Assembly (NCBI GenBank): GCA_034670405.1
Contig: JAXDDX010000002.1
Coordinates: 5,919,501-5,983,500 of the forward strand
DNA length: 64,000 bases
From: Hoplostethus atlanticus
Lineage: Eukaryota; Chordata; Actinopteri; Trachichthyiformes; Trachichthyidae
Reading direction: 5' to 3'
The number at the start of each line of letters is the position of its first letter. Position 1 is the stretch's first letter. Below the pieces are notes generated by a model. It was not told where the DNA came from. It made no database searches and was given only the letters and a program-made list of their open reading frames with translations. Positions 1 through 13,200 of the stretch are shown here, one piece after another. Position numbers and translations under genes: made by a program.

Positions 1-295
1 TGACACAGGGTTGTAGTCTATGACGGGCAGTGCCCCTCCAGACTGGGCCACGTTGCCAGTCATGACGCCCCTGGTGAATGTGGCAGCAGGAGGGTCCACC
101 GCCTGGCTGAGCAGGGGAACCTGCTTGGGGTTCAGGTGGATCAACACATCATAGGCATCCAGTGGAGGACGCATGGCCACCTAAACACACACAAACACAT
201 TTGAATCATAATGGTGAAGCAATAAATGCAATATCTAATGATCATTTCTCCAAATAGTGTGAGTCATGAGCAGAGTGGAGGGGTGAGTAATTGAG

Positions 296-345
<50 letters not shown>

Positions 346-3300
346 TGTGTGTTTGAGAGAGTGTGTGTTTTACGGACCCTGACATCTTGTATCTGGTCGC
401 CGTCCATCAGCTGAGGTTCCAGAACCTTGAGGCTCTCTGCAGCCACAACCACCACGCGCTGCAGCATCTGAAACACACACAAACTCCACTGTTAAGACAA
501 AGACACACACACTTTAACATTTGATGGTTAAAGAATTGATGTCCACTTTTCTTTTCTTAAATACTCTTCTAACAATAACAGCAGCATCCAAGTAATTATG
601 ACAGGCTGAATCCAAACGGACAATTTCAATAACATTTCCTAAATGCATGCTTGTAGTATTGTATGCTTTATTTGATAGCTCACAGTGAACAGAGACCAGA
701 AGGGTGGGAGAGAGACGGGGGGGATTGAGATGTTGAGATTACATGATATGTGCCTCAACCAACTAAGCCACCAGGATGCCCGATACCACCAATACCACCA
801 TCAACTGTTGAAAGAATCTTTTTCTTGTGGATGTTTTTTTTTTGACAGAGGTATGTTGAAATCTGTTTATTTGCTTCAAGCCGGCTGATGGAGAGGCTCT
901 GTTCGTGGACTGTGTTCTGCAGTAGACCCATTACTATGGCAACTGTCCATTGCGTCTTCTCTAGGTTATTTTGTGCTATTTGTCCATTTGAATGACCTTG
1001 AATACAGACTATTTGAAAATTCTGATTCACTGCATTAAATAATGTGTGCACCTTTTAAATGAATCATCTTTTGATAGCTGTACTATGATAATAGAATGAT
1101 ACTTTGAATGATGCTGAAGTGTTTGGTTCCCTTGCCCTTTTGTCAGTTCAAGGCTTCTACTCGACAGCTGAGCTAGAAAATAGCCTGTAGACTAGATGTC
1201 TGTACACATCGGGATAACAAACTTTCATTCACAACGCTACCCAAGCAACCAGATGAGGTAAAAGGAAAACCATCATGATGACCTTCGCCTGTGATGACGC
1301 CTCCGTCAGGACGTCACAAAGTACTGAGTTCCAGCCCTCCATGATCATTATAAAGGGAGATGCTGGGTCAAGAGAGAGGCTCAGTTTTGGCATTGGCTTC
1401 CAGGGGGACTGAGGTGGGAGAGCACGGGACAGGAAGCTTATCTGGGTCAGCTAAGCACCATGGGAAGCTGGCGTGTCTACGTTTTCCATACACTACTGTG
1501 TGCCGCTGGACTCTTTTACAGTTATGGTCTCCTCCAAACAGAGGATTTCAACACAAGATATTTAACTCATTTTACTTCAACCAAGGGCAGCAATGAAAAG
1601 CAACTGGTGAGCAATAGTTCATTCAAAGTTTGGTCTACAAAAACCTCAATCATAACTGATGTAAATATTCTAGTCAGATTTAAAACATTTCTCTACAGGA
1701 TGTAGCAATTATAGAATCAATGGTTAGCTGACTATTTTCTTTTTTCTGGTGGTGATTTTATGATTGCTGTATTCTGTGATAAATTATAAATGACATGTAA
1801 TATGATACTTATAATCTCATATTCTGGATTATTTAGATAATACAGAGCATTTAATATTTCCAGATCAGTGATTTACATGTGGTTTTAGAGAGACTGAAGA
1901 ACAACAGGTTTCCATCCCTTGGGAAAAAGCACAGTTGCCTGCCTGTGGTAGGTGATGCAACAACCCAGTCAATCTCTCATTTATGTTCATCAACTAACAT
2001 ATAGCCAGTTAATCTGACTGGGTTAACAATATCTCTCAAGAGAGACATGGCAGCTTGTGTTTACTCTAACAACGACAGTAAACTATTTGCTGTAAAAGTG
2101 CATGTCTAAGGCTAGATCATCATTCATTCATCATTCACCAATAACAGACTGTAATATGGTTACATATCCCTGCAGTGTTACCCAGGGGACCAGTGTGCAC
2201 TGAGGAAAGGCTCCAGGATTGGGAAACTGTGTGACTGCTCGCTGCCAAGAACATGCAACTCTTTTCTACACCGTTGTTTGTGATGCTCGATCTCTCCCTC
2301 TCCCTCTCCCTCTCTCCCTCTCCCTACTCTGTTTACATAGTCATGTCTGACAAATTACAAAGGTGTAATGCAGTGAAAACAACTTTGATAAAGGCTTGTG
2401 AACTACTTTGTTTCTTATGGACGTTTTCATTTTGTCTTCTTTTTTTGTCCATCTTTCCTGTTTCATGTTCAACTGTAATAATCACAAATCACACATTTTT
2501 GAAATCTAGTGCTAGGTGCTACACAATCATATAAATGCTGTGTGTGTGTGTGTGTGTGTGTCCTCCGACCTGTACGCTAGGTGCTCGCTTGGTCCACAGA
2601 GATAGCTTCTTGTCTTTGGGCGTGGCTATAAACATGACAGGCAGAGACTCCCTGGAGGCCATGAAGTCATTCTTGATCTCTGTGTAGTCGGCAGCTACAT
2701 GTGACAGGGAGGAAGGGGGTAACAACAATTCAACTTGCCATTGAAACCGCCATATATAGGAGCAGGATGTCAAAGAATTTCAGGATTGTATAGAGAAAAG
2801 GGGTCTACGTTTGTTTGTGTGTCACAACAGAAAGAAGTGCGTGTGTGTGTGTGTACTTGCCTGTGAGCTGGTTGTTGAGGTTGACTACCAGGGGGTTGTT
2901 CCTCCAGTCAAAGGACGAGAGCAGATGGAGGAAGCGAAGGAAGCCCACCTGAGGAGAACTGAGAAAGACAGAAAGAGAGCACTGATAAGACGTCATTCAC
3001 ATGACCTACTGAAAGAACAGAGGGAGGTGATGAAGAAATGAAAATCAACCAATGAAACAGATGGGTGGATATAGATTACTAGAAAGTAGGACTAATAGGT
3101 CCGACTTACCCAGGAGAAGTGAAGGGTGCAGGCTGCAGGAAGAGCGACGCCACCAGCAGGTCGGCTGCGTCCTCTGTAATGTCTTGGCTAAAGAGCTGGG
3201 CCCCCAGCCAACGTTTGGCCAGGCGACACACTGACCCAAAACATGGGTGCTGCTGCTGGAGCCTACCACACACAACACGGAGAAGAAACATAGGAAGGAA

Positions 3301-4180
3301 GAAGCAAAAAGTGTGAGGAAGGGAACGATGCAGGAGAAGTGGCAAGTAAAATAAAGAAGATGGGAGGAAGCAAAAAAAAAAAATAGGTGGACGAAAACAA
3401 AAAATCCTTATAACAGGGCCAGAGGGGCTTATGGGTGGGAAAACTATAGGCCTGGAAAACTCAACACAGTATCAAAGAGTTAGGCACTATTATAGGAACC
3501 TTAAACACCTTAAAGATGATTTCACCGGTCGTCTTTTTCCATGTATTCAACTAACAAAAACTGTCTAAAAGTGTGATCATTGTTCTTAACAGCATTTGAC
3601 TGTTTACTGCCTTTAAATCATTGATAAAATTAAAATAACAGCAGTCTATCAAATTGAGCAGAAAACAGACACCAGGCTTCCCATCGTGACCCTGATGTAA
3701 AATTCCAGGACTTTCCACAACTAAGTCGGAGGACGTCCATGACCTAAAAATGGAATTCATTTCTGGTTTGTTGGTTTTGTTTTTCAGCTCAGAAATGGGC
3801 TGAACAACATAAAAACCACCATGCAATGCAATAAATGTGTCAAACAAACTGGAAAAACATTCTATCTATAGCTGTAAAGTCACCCTTTGTAGAATACATT
3901 GATATTCCCTGGAGAATTGTTTTCAAAATCCCTGGCTTTCCCTGTCTGGTCTTTGCCTACACCAGGATATTCAAGAAATTCCATGAACAATGGGAACCTT
4001 GTGGCACTCACGCTTGTTCTCTCACTCACTCACTCACTCACACACTCACACACACACACACACACACACACACCATTTAGCAGACGCTTTTATATAAAGC
4101 GACTTACAAAGGTGATAGTTTACACTATGTGGGGATCAAACCCACAACCCTGAGACTCTCACGCTCTACCGACTGAGCTG

Positions 4181-4224
<44 letters not shown>

Positions 4225-7200
4225 TAGTGTTACTGTGTTAATCTTACCCATGCAACGTGCTGGTCAGTAGGGGCTTGTGTATGGTCTCTATTTCCAGAGC
4301 CTGAGCCTCCTCGCTGTCCCTGACCACCAGCAATCCCTCGGCATTCACACTCTCCCTCAGCACCTGGGGCTCACGATGGTACGCTACCTGGATACGGAAT
4401 GCCAAGCCATCCTGGATACACACACAAGGGAAAACAAAACATGTGAATAAATGTGAATACATATCGACATCAATGAAAAAAATAATGGCATGCAGCTAAC
4501 TTGTGTTGACATGTTACAAACTTATATTGAGAAGCCTTTCACATTATCATCATTACAATCAGGGACACGAACACACACACACAGACACACACACATGGAC
4601 ACACACACACGGACACACACACCTTCCAGACGTCCAGGTGTGTGGGGCAGGGCCTGCAGGTGTAGTGGTGGTGCTTATTCAGCAACTCTCCCAGGCTGAT
4701 GTGGAAGGCAGCTCTGATGTGGCGGATGGCGAGGCGGTCGTGAGGCCACTTTCCACTGCCCTCCATGTGACAGATCACTACAACAGGAGGGTTACTAGTA
4801 TCTTAGTATGCAGTCTGAGAGTTTGTAAGGATAAATGTCTGCTTTGCCCAGGTGAGCTCCATTTTAGACTGGCTGTGATTCAAATCCCATCTGTTATGCT
4901 TACACTAGCCAGAGGTTACCAGAGAATAAGACAAACTTATAGAGAAATTGTTTGCACAACTGGCCACACCCATCCGTGGGTTGCTTTTAATATATATATT
5001 TTGATGATAAACTGAAGGAGAGAAAAAAAGTAAGGTAAATTAATAAGATTTCAATTCTTAGGGTTTTAATTCTATTTTTTGAAAGATTCTTCATGCATGT
5101 TACATTTAATCTGACAGATTTTCTACCATTTTTACAGCAGAATATTATGTAGATATGCCAGTTGCAGTTAAAAGCCTAGCTGCTGCATTCAAATCTACTT
5201 TGAGATAAGAAAGAAATGTATGGTTGAGGCAAGAATACGTTGCAAGAGTCAATATTAGACAAAATAAAAGGTAATTTTCATTATTTTTCAACCGGTAAAA
5301 ACTTTTGAATGAATTAACTATATTCTATAAAGGATAGCAAACACACAAGCACAGATTAAACATGTTGCCGTAGGACGGAAGGATGAAGCACTTACCCATG
5401 ATAGGGGTAATGTAGGCAGGGCAGGGTTTGCTTTCCTTAGGCACCAGTGATCGGGAAATCTTATCCCTGTCAAAGAATAAGTAATCCAGCTTCAGCGGTA
5501 CAGGGGGAAAGACCTACAAAGGGCAAAGTTGAAATGTCAGAAAACAGATAGACAGACACTCACATGTGTACCTACGGGCAATTTAGAGTCTCCAATACAC
5601 CTGACTTGAATGTCTTTTGAATGTTTGAGCCCGGGTCCATCTTACTGTGAGGAGACAGTGTTAACCACTGAACTGTGCAGCCAACAATAATAATAAATAG
5701 AAATGCAGCCTGATGAGAACACACCTGTGTGTATCTGAGTGCTGGGTGGGCTCCTTGCACTGAGGTGATGGAGAGAGGTAGACCCTCCAGCTTCCACAGC
5801 TTCCTACTCAGGTCATCGTAAGACTGAACCACCTTCAAACTCTCCTCCTCTCCAGTACTAGGCACCTGAAGGACATATACATACACTTTCTTTGCACATG
5901 TGTAAAATCCATTTTTATACGGAAATGAAACGGGACACTGACACCCTCTTTCGGTCAACAACCGCAAATAACAAATATTTGACATTACCTCATGTCCCAT
6001 TTTGATGACGTCGTCAACCGTCGCCCCGACGTATCTCACACAAGACTCGGGAATATCTGCATGTCTTTTAGAAAACAATGAAATAACGTTATAATTTCAC
6101 CGAAATACAGATTTAATTTGCTTACGTTTTCTGTCTGGGCATGGCACGGTGAAACAAGTTACAACTAGGATTTTATTGGTTTATTTACCTGCTTCCCCTG
6201 CTCAGCGATAGCTAGCTTGCTAAAGTTAAAAACATTACTTGGCCTAACTCAGAAACCAGACCCAGCACAAAAAACATGAAGCGCGGGAGGAAACGCAGCT
6301 CTGTATGGGATTGTTTTGAACAGATGGGGGACGTTGTCCGTTGCAGGAAATGTGACGTTAGGCTGAAATACTGCGGGGGTGCCACCACCACAATGATGTA
6401 CCACATGGGCAAATACCATGCGTCGAAGACACCGCCGGAGGATGAGAAACCGCCGGAGTCTGAAGCCCAGTGTACCCAGGAGGAAAGTGTCGCTCAGACG
6501 GAAGCACCGGAGAGCTTACAGGTAGCTTCCTCCACCACGGAGCCTGGCTCTGACTCGGGGGAGAAGAAGCGCCCGAGGCGGAGCTCTGCGTGGGACGTTT
6601 TCGTCAAAGTGGACAACGAGGTTCACTGCACAATATGTGACACTAAGTTGAAGTACATGAGCAGCACCACCAACATGATATACCACATCAAAAACAAGCA
6701 TCTAAACGCCACGCCGGATGACGAAAAACCACAAGTTGATGAGATAACACATTCAGAGGTGACTGGGCTTATTTGTAGAATGATAGAGAAGGATATGCTT
6801 CCCATCAGCATGGTTGATGGTGATGGCTTCCGTGAACTACTAAGTTACATCGTGCGTAATTATAAAACGCCGTCAGCGGGCGATATTACACGGCGTATTG
6901 AAGCCCACTTTCAAGACAAGGTAGACGAGCTTAGAGCGCAGCTGGGTACAGTTGAGATGGTGGCTATCACTACTGACTGTTGGGAAGCGCTCCCCCCTGA
7001 GAGATACCTGACAATTACAAGTCACTACATAACTGAGGACTGGCAAGCGAGGTCGGCTGTACTGCAGACACATAGGCTATCCGTTGGTCACACTACTACA
7101 GACAGTTTCACAGAGAGACTTCTTGACACGGCGGAGACCTGGGGAGTCGCTGGGAGAGTGACTGCATGCGTTCAGAATGACACACAGAGCACCCTGCCAG

Positions 7201-10200
7201 TCCACTCATGTGCCCGGGCCACCTGGGACTCTGTCATGTGCTTTCCCAGCACCTTGCAGTTGGCTGTCAATGATGGGCTAAGTGATGATATGCTCAGCGT
7301 TGTTGTTGCTGCTGGGAAACTAGTCAAGCACTTCAACCACAACTCACTGGCGAGTAAGGCCCTGGAGCTCGAGCAAGCTCAAATGCGACTGCCACAGCAC
7401 AAACTGATCCAGTCAAGCAAAGCCAGATGGGTCACTATCTGTGACATGTTTGAACGGCTAGTCGAACAACGGTGGGCCATTAAAGCTGTACTGTCTGACC
7501 GCATGGTCACCAACCGACAAGAAGCCCAGACCCTTGAGATCGGATATGATTATTGGCAAATAATTGAAAACTCCACACCTGTACTGGCAACTCTGAAATG
7601 GGCAACAACAGTCATGTCTGCTGAAACAGGACTGTCCATCTCAAACATCTACCCCATCACATTCAGCCTCCTTCAGACTCACCTTGCAGCAAGAGAGCAT
7701 GACGTCGAACAAGTCTCTGAGTTCAAGTTCAAAGTCCAGAAATCATTGCGGAAACGCTTGGAGGTAGGCATAAACATACGCTGACTTTCAATTTGAGCTC
7801 TGATTGAAATATAATTGGCTGATATTAGCAGAATACCTGTCCCATTAAAACAAGTGGAAATTCATGCTAATAAATGTATACACACTCAGTTCTTTCATTT
7901 ACTGTTCACAGATTGACTCTAACGATCTCGCCTCCAAACCAGCTCTGATTGCCTCTATGCTGGACCCTCGTCACAAACATCTCAGCTTCCTGACACCAAC
8001 GGGGAGACTAGCTGCAAAAGTGAAACTGCATGAAATGGTTTCAAAAATAGATGTGGTGATACCTACTGTTGTGGGCACTAAGGTTGAAAACCAGGAGACA
8101 CTAGTGACGCCTCCTAATAGCCAGGTGGCTATGTCACAGCAAAAGGGAGGTGACACCAAAAATACCATGATGTTACTCCTAGGGGACAACTACAGTTCAT
8201 CCTATGCCACTGACTCTGAGGCTCAGGTAGATTACTATTTAAGAGAAATTTCTCCCTCACTGGACATAAACCCTCTTGACTGGTGGAGGGTCAATGGCCC
8301 AAGATTTCCCACCCTGGCAACTTTGGCAAGACGCTACCTATGCATACCTGGGGTATCGGTACCTTCTCTATCCTCAGAGGCTGGACAAACATTTGCAAGA
8401 ATGCGTACACGACTGAGCCCAGAGCATGTTGATATGATGATCTTTCTGAACCAAAATGTAAAGCTTGCATAGCCACACATGAGGAAGATATACATAGGCC
8501 TACCATGAAGTAGAAAATGTTGTTTGTTGCCAGGCTGTAGCGTTGACCAATACACAGGATCTGATGTAACCATCCTTTGCACCATTAAGGGTGAGCAGCT
8601 TAGCTAGTTTTTGGTCGTTTGATGTAACTCAAGAAGAAACATGGAGTGGCATTACTGGAAAAAGCTGTTTATATTTATTGTTTTTTACCTGTTTTACTTT
8701 TTTTTAATGTGTGAAGCACAATGAACTTCCCTGCGTATGAAATGTGCTATATAAATAAAATATGACTTTACTAACCAGTTACAATTGCAGTAAAGTGATG
8801 GATTAGCCTACACAACACAAAGGAAACCATTAAATGTTTCACTTTGTCATGGTTCTATATGCACGTTGCCCAAATGTAATAAACACAAAGGAGTAAACTG
8901 TTGTAACCTATCTTGGATTAATTGCAATCTATATATGTATATACACATGTATATTCCATACTTTGGAGCCCAAAGTATGATGTCCTTTCTTTTCAGTTCA
9001 AGTTGCTGGCTGCCATGAATCTCTCTGAGAAAAGAAGTGGTTCATGTGGCTACATGGCATCCAACGTACACCGGGCATATCCTGGCTTTCCAGCCGTACT
9101 GTTCTGTCGGCTGCTAACACAGTATCTAAGCTGCTTTCTTTCATAAGCCTCATCTACCTCATCAGATAAGAGTGCACTCTCTGGTATTATGATTTCAATA
9201 CAATGGCTACTATGACGACCCCCTTCACCTGGGCACTAGATGTCCCTGTTTCTTGTTTTGCAGGTGTTGAATGGAGGGTTGTCAGCTGCATGAGCTACAC
9301 CTGGGCCCGGTGTGCTCTGCCCTATAAACACCTCCCTTTTGCAGTTTCTCTCTCTCGAGGGAGGTCCCCTCTCCCCGGCAGGCAGCATGTGGTTTTCTTT
9401 TGTTCTGTTCTCCAGATACCCGGCCACACACCCATACATGCTTTACATTACTGATGCACTGATTCCTACACATTGTATGGTTTTACTTATGTTTTTGTAA
9501 AATAAATTACTTTTCTTAGCCGCAGCTCGTGTTGTCTCTACCTTTTGCAGCTTTTGAGCCGGGCTGTGACACTACTAACATAAAAAACGAGAAAGATCAC
9601 TGCCTTGTTACCATATGGGTATTATTATCAACTTGGCTAGAATCAACTGACCAATCAGATTGCTTGGCCAAAACTAACCATTATAACATAACATTATGCC
9701 TGTTTCCTCTCTCAATATAGTATGTCCAGATGCAATACATACAGCTGTAGGAGGTGAGTAACGATCTGTCTGGGTACTAGTTGTTTCTGGTAGGCGCTCT
9801 CTCCGTTCCACAGGACAGCCTCAGTGATGGCCCCATCCTGGAAGCGACGCAGCTCAGGAGCGAGAGCCCCACAGCTGGCGAAATTCAGCTGCCTAGCAGA
9901 AGACAACAGTGCTATTAATGCCACACTGCTCGACACATGGTAATGCATAAACGATAAATAGTAGAAAGTACAAGTAGAAACCAGTTAAAGAACAAGCACA
10001 GATTCTGTAGTCCTATTGCACATTTGTGATTTTACAAGCAACAGCTAGGTAACTTAAAAAAAAAAATAAATCAAAACACATTGTAAAAGTGCAAATACCA
10101 GCCATGTCAGACAGCGTTGTAAATTGTGACCAAAAAACCCTACCTTTTGGTAGATGTGTTTCCAATAGGATTACATCCAGAAAAGAATATTTTTGCTCAT

Positions 10201-13200
10201 GTCTTTAAATGAGTAGCCACAAATAGAGAACATGGAGCGGTTCTTTCTGAATATTAGAAAAGGACTGTGAGAGTTGTGTGAAAATTCACAACTAAGGTGC
10301 GAAGATTCACAGGTTAAAGTTTTCACAGTAAAAAAAAACTCACACTTCCTTTTAAGTAGACACTGCTCAATAAATGCTGTAAACTGTGATTAAGAACTAC
10401 ACTTCTAAAATTGATGAGTTTGATAGGGCACTGGTGTAGTGCAGTGAAGTGTCTTGACACCTGGCTGAGCCTGGCAGGCACCATATGAAAAGGAAAAAAG
10501 ACACAGACAGACAGAGATGCAGGCAGGCAGGCAGGCAGGCAGGTAGGTAGGTAGGTGATGGTACCTTGGGGCTGTCTGCAGGTGGGCCTCTCTCCAGGAC
10601 AGAGGCTGCCAGCTCTGGCATTAAGATTAGACCGAAGGAGAGAGGAGGCTGGGCTTTGTGCTTTGGGGCTTCACTCTCCACTGACCACTGTGACGACACA
10701 AAAAATGAAGTTCACCAAAGTATTATTAAAGTATTTGTAGGGATTATAATTAATATCAATATGAGGTGCTTAGGCTGGCTAAATCTATCATCTTTAAAAA
10801 CACTTCTTAGAATTTCTTGTGCCATTGATTTTATGTTTTCTTTTGTTTTAATTGGAAACATAGAAATCTATTAATTATGAATTGAAGCGATCAAAAAGCA
10901 GTGTACACTTACTGCTAGTTAAACGTTGGACACGGGTCAGAGTAATCCCTGAAAGTTACTCACCTCAGGGTCAGGAGAGAGGGAGTGGGTGAGCAGGCGG
11001 ATCCTTTGGCCCAGTCCTCGCTGAAGCAGTGACAGAATAAAAGGGAGTGCGGTGTGGACATAGTTTCCACTGTGGTCCATCAGCTCACTGAGGAGGTTGA
11101 GCTTCTTACAGCTGGATTGAAGCTTCACCAGCTCACATAACCTGAGTGAGAGATGACAAGTGCAAAACAGAAGGAATGAAGATGGGAAAGTGAAGTGAGA
11201 CCGTGAAAGTGTTCTGCTCTGAAAGGAAAACTGTCTTATGTCAAGCGGCAGCAGCAACATTTACAAATTCCTTCTTCATCAACTGACAAGGAAGGAGTGT
11301 GACTGATGTGTATGAGAAGGTGTCTTGAATGGAACTGGTCGTATCTTTGGCCTGGTTGCAGCAAAGTGAAGTCAACTCTGTCATGGGCCGAGGAGGAGTG
11401 TGACACACCCCTGACCCCTGCGTAGTAGGGTAATGAACAATGATTGCAAATTGGGATGGTGGTCAAATGAGTGCAAAGCAGGCATGGCTTGTACATGTTG
11501 AATGGGTTTGATTGGGTAATTGGGAAGAGTCAATGTAGCTTCTCTGGCAAATGGGAGAGGAGACATGGGGATGGGCTTCACAGTGGCATGCAGGTTCAAA
11601 TGAGCTGTGATACGCTGTGTAGGTCAGCGGTTAGACATAATCAAACAGAGCCGTACTGGAAGACGTGGTCGCTTGTCCTTATCATGGGTTTGGGGGTCAT
11701 GAGGAGAGCGTGGAACCCATCCACTGTCGGGTCATCCCAGAACTGCATCGACAGAGACGCCTCATGCTGCACCTAAGAACCAATTTGGACATTGGACACC
11801 AATCAGAAAACCTGTTGCTGAAACACGGCCAATAAAAAAAATGTATCTTGTCTGAACACAGTTTTACAGCGTGTACCTGTCTGTAGGTACAAGCGGTCAT
11901 ATCAGCACACATGTTGAGGTGTCCAGAGGGGTCAACAAACACGACCTGGAAAGCGCTCTGCAGCTCGGCAAGAGATGGCTACAGGGGACAGGAAAATAAG
12001 ACAATGAGGGACAATAACAATGCATTTGTTTCTAGGAGGGAAAATGAGGTGGACCCATTGTTTTAGACCTGGCCTAGACTACTCACAGCTGTGGAGTCAG
12101 GATCTTTGGCGAGGGTAATTCCATTCACTGTCATGTCCGTGGAAGCTGAGGTTTAGAGCGAGGGATGGATAAGTTGCAAAGAACACAACACCGTTATAAT
12201 GAGTGTGAGCCAATGAGCTAAGTACAACCTTTGTGAAATGACTCTGCTTATGTCGATTGACTCACCCAGGAAGTGCAGGCTGTTTCGAAGCAACTGATAG
12301 GCTGTCATGGTGTTACTGACTCTGTGAGTGGTCAGGAGATAGGCCAACAGCATTGAACCCAGGAAGCCATTAAAACAACCGGTGCCCTATAGGAAAATTG
12401 AAAGAGGGATACAGACGTTAGGTAAATAATTCAGAAAAAGGTGTCAAAGGACAGCTGAATACATACACTGTAAATCCCACAAAGCGTATGCCAATAATAT
12501 GTAACAGGCTTGGCACTATATGTATGCTTCCTACCTGGTCAAGCTCTCTTTGTCGGAGCCAGACTTTGAGCAGGGCCACTCCGTCAGCAAAGGCTGAGCA
12601 CTGGGAGCTGACAGCAGATAGGAACTGAAGATGAGCCCTGGGCAGTAGGTCACCCAGAACAGAGCTGTTGTAATGAGGAGTGGGAGGTTCACTGCTCTCT
12701 ACACAGACAGACAGACGGACATAAATCAGTCTGGTTAGAGATCAACTCCCTTGCAAAATAAATATTTAATAAAAGGGACAATCATAGGTTTCATTTCAAC
12801 TGCTGACAAGAAACCAACAATGTAGCCTTCTGCAAACAACCATCTTCTGAGAAAAAGTAAAGGTGAACCTATTGGTGACTGTTTGCAAATGCTAAAATAA
12901 TCGCTATTGCTAAATAAGATAATACCTTAGTAGAACCAGCCAGACTCAAACTATGCCAAATTAAGGCTCTTACCAGCTTGAGACGTTTGCAAGCCAGTGT
13001 ACCACTCTGTCCGGATGTTGTTCCTCTGGGGGTGGAAGCGGCTAGGCTTGAAGAATCCAGGAGGGAGACAGGCATGAACACGTACGGTAAAGCTGGATGA
13101 GTCTTTACCTGAAGGAGAGGATATGCCAATACATCTTGTCAACCACGCAAAATGCTAATGCTATTTGACAAAGACACAAAATAAAATACAAATACAACGA

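Noticed and set aside
4503-5015. Plus-strand open frame of 170 residues
   Set aside because: It starts in a CA/GT repeat and runs antisense to a real nol6 exon (4623-4777).
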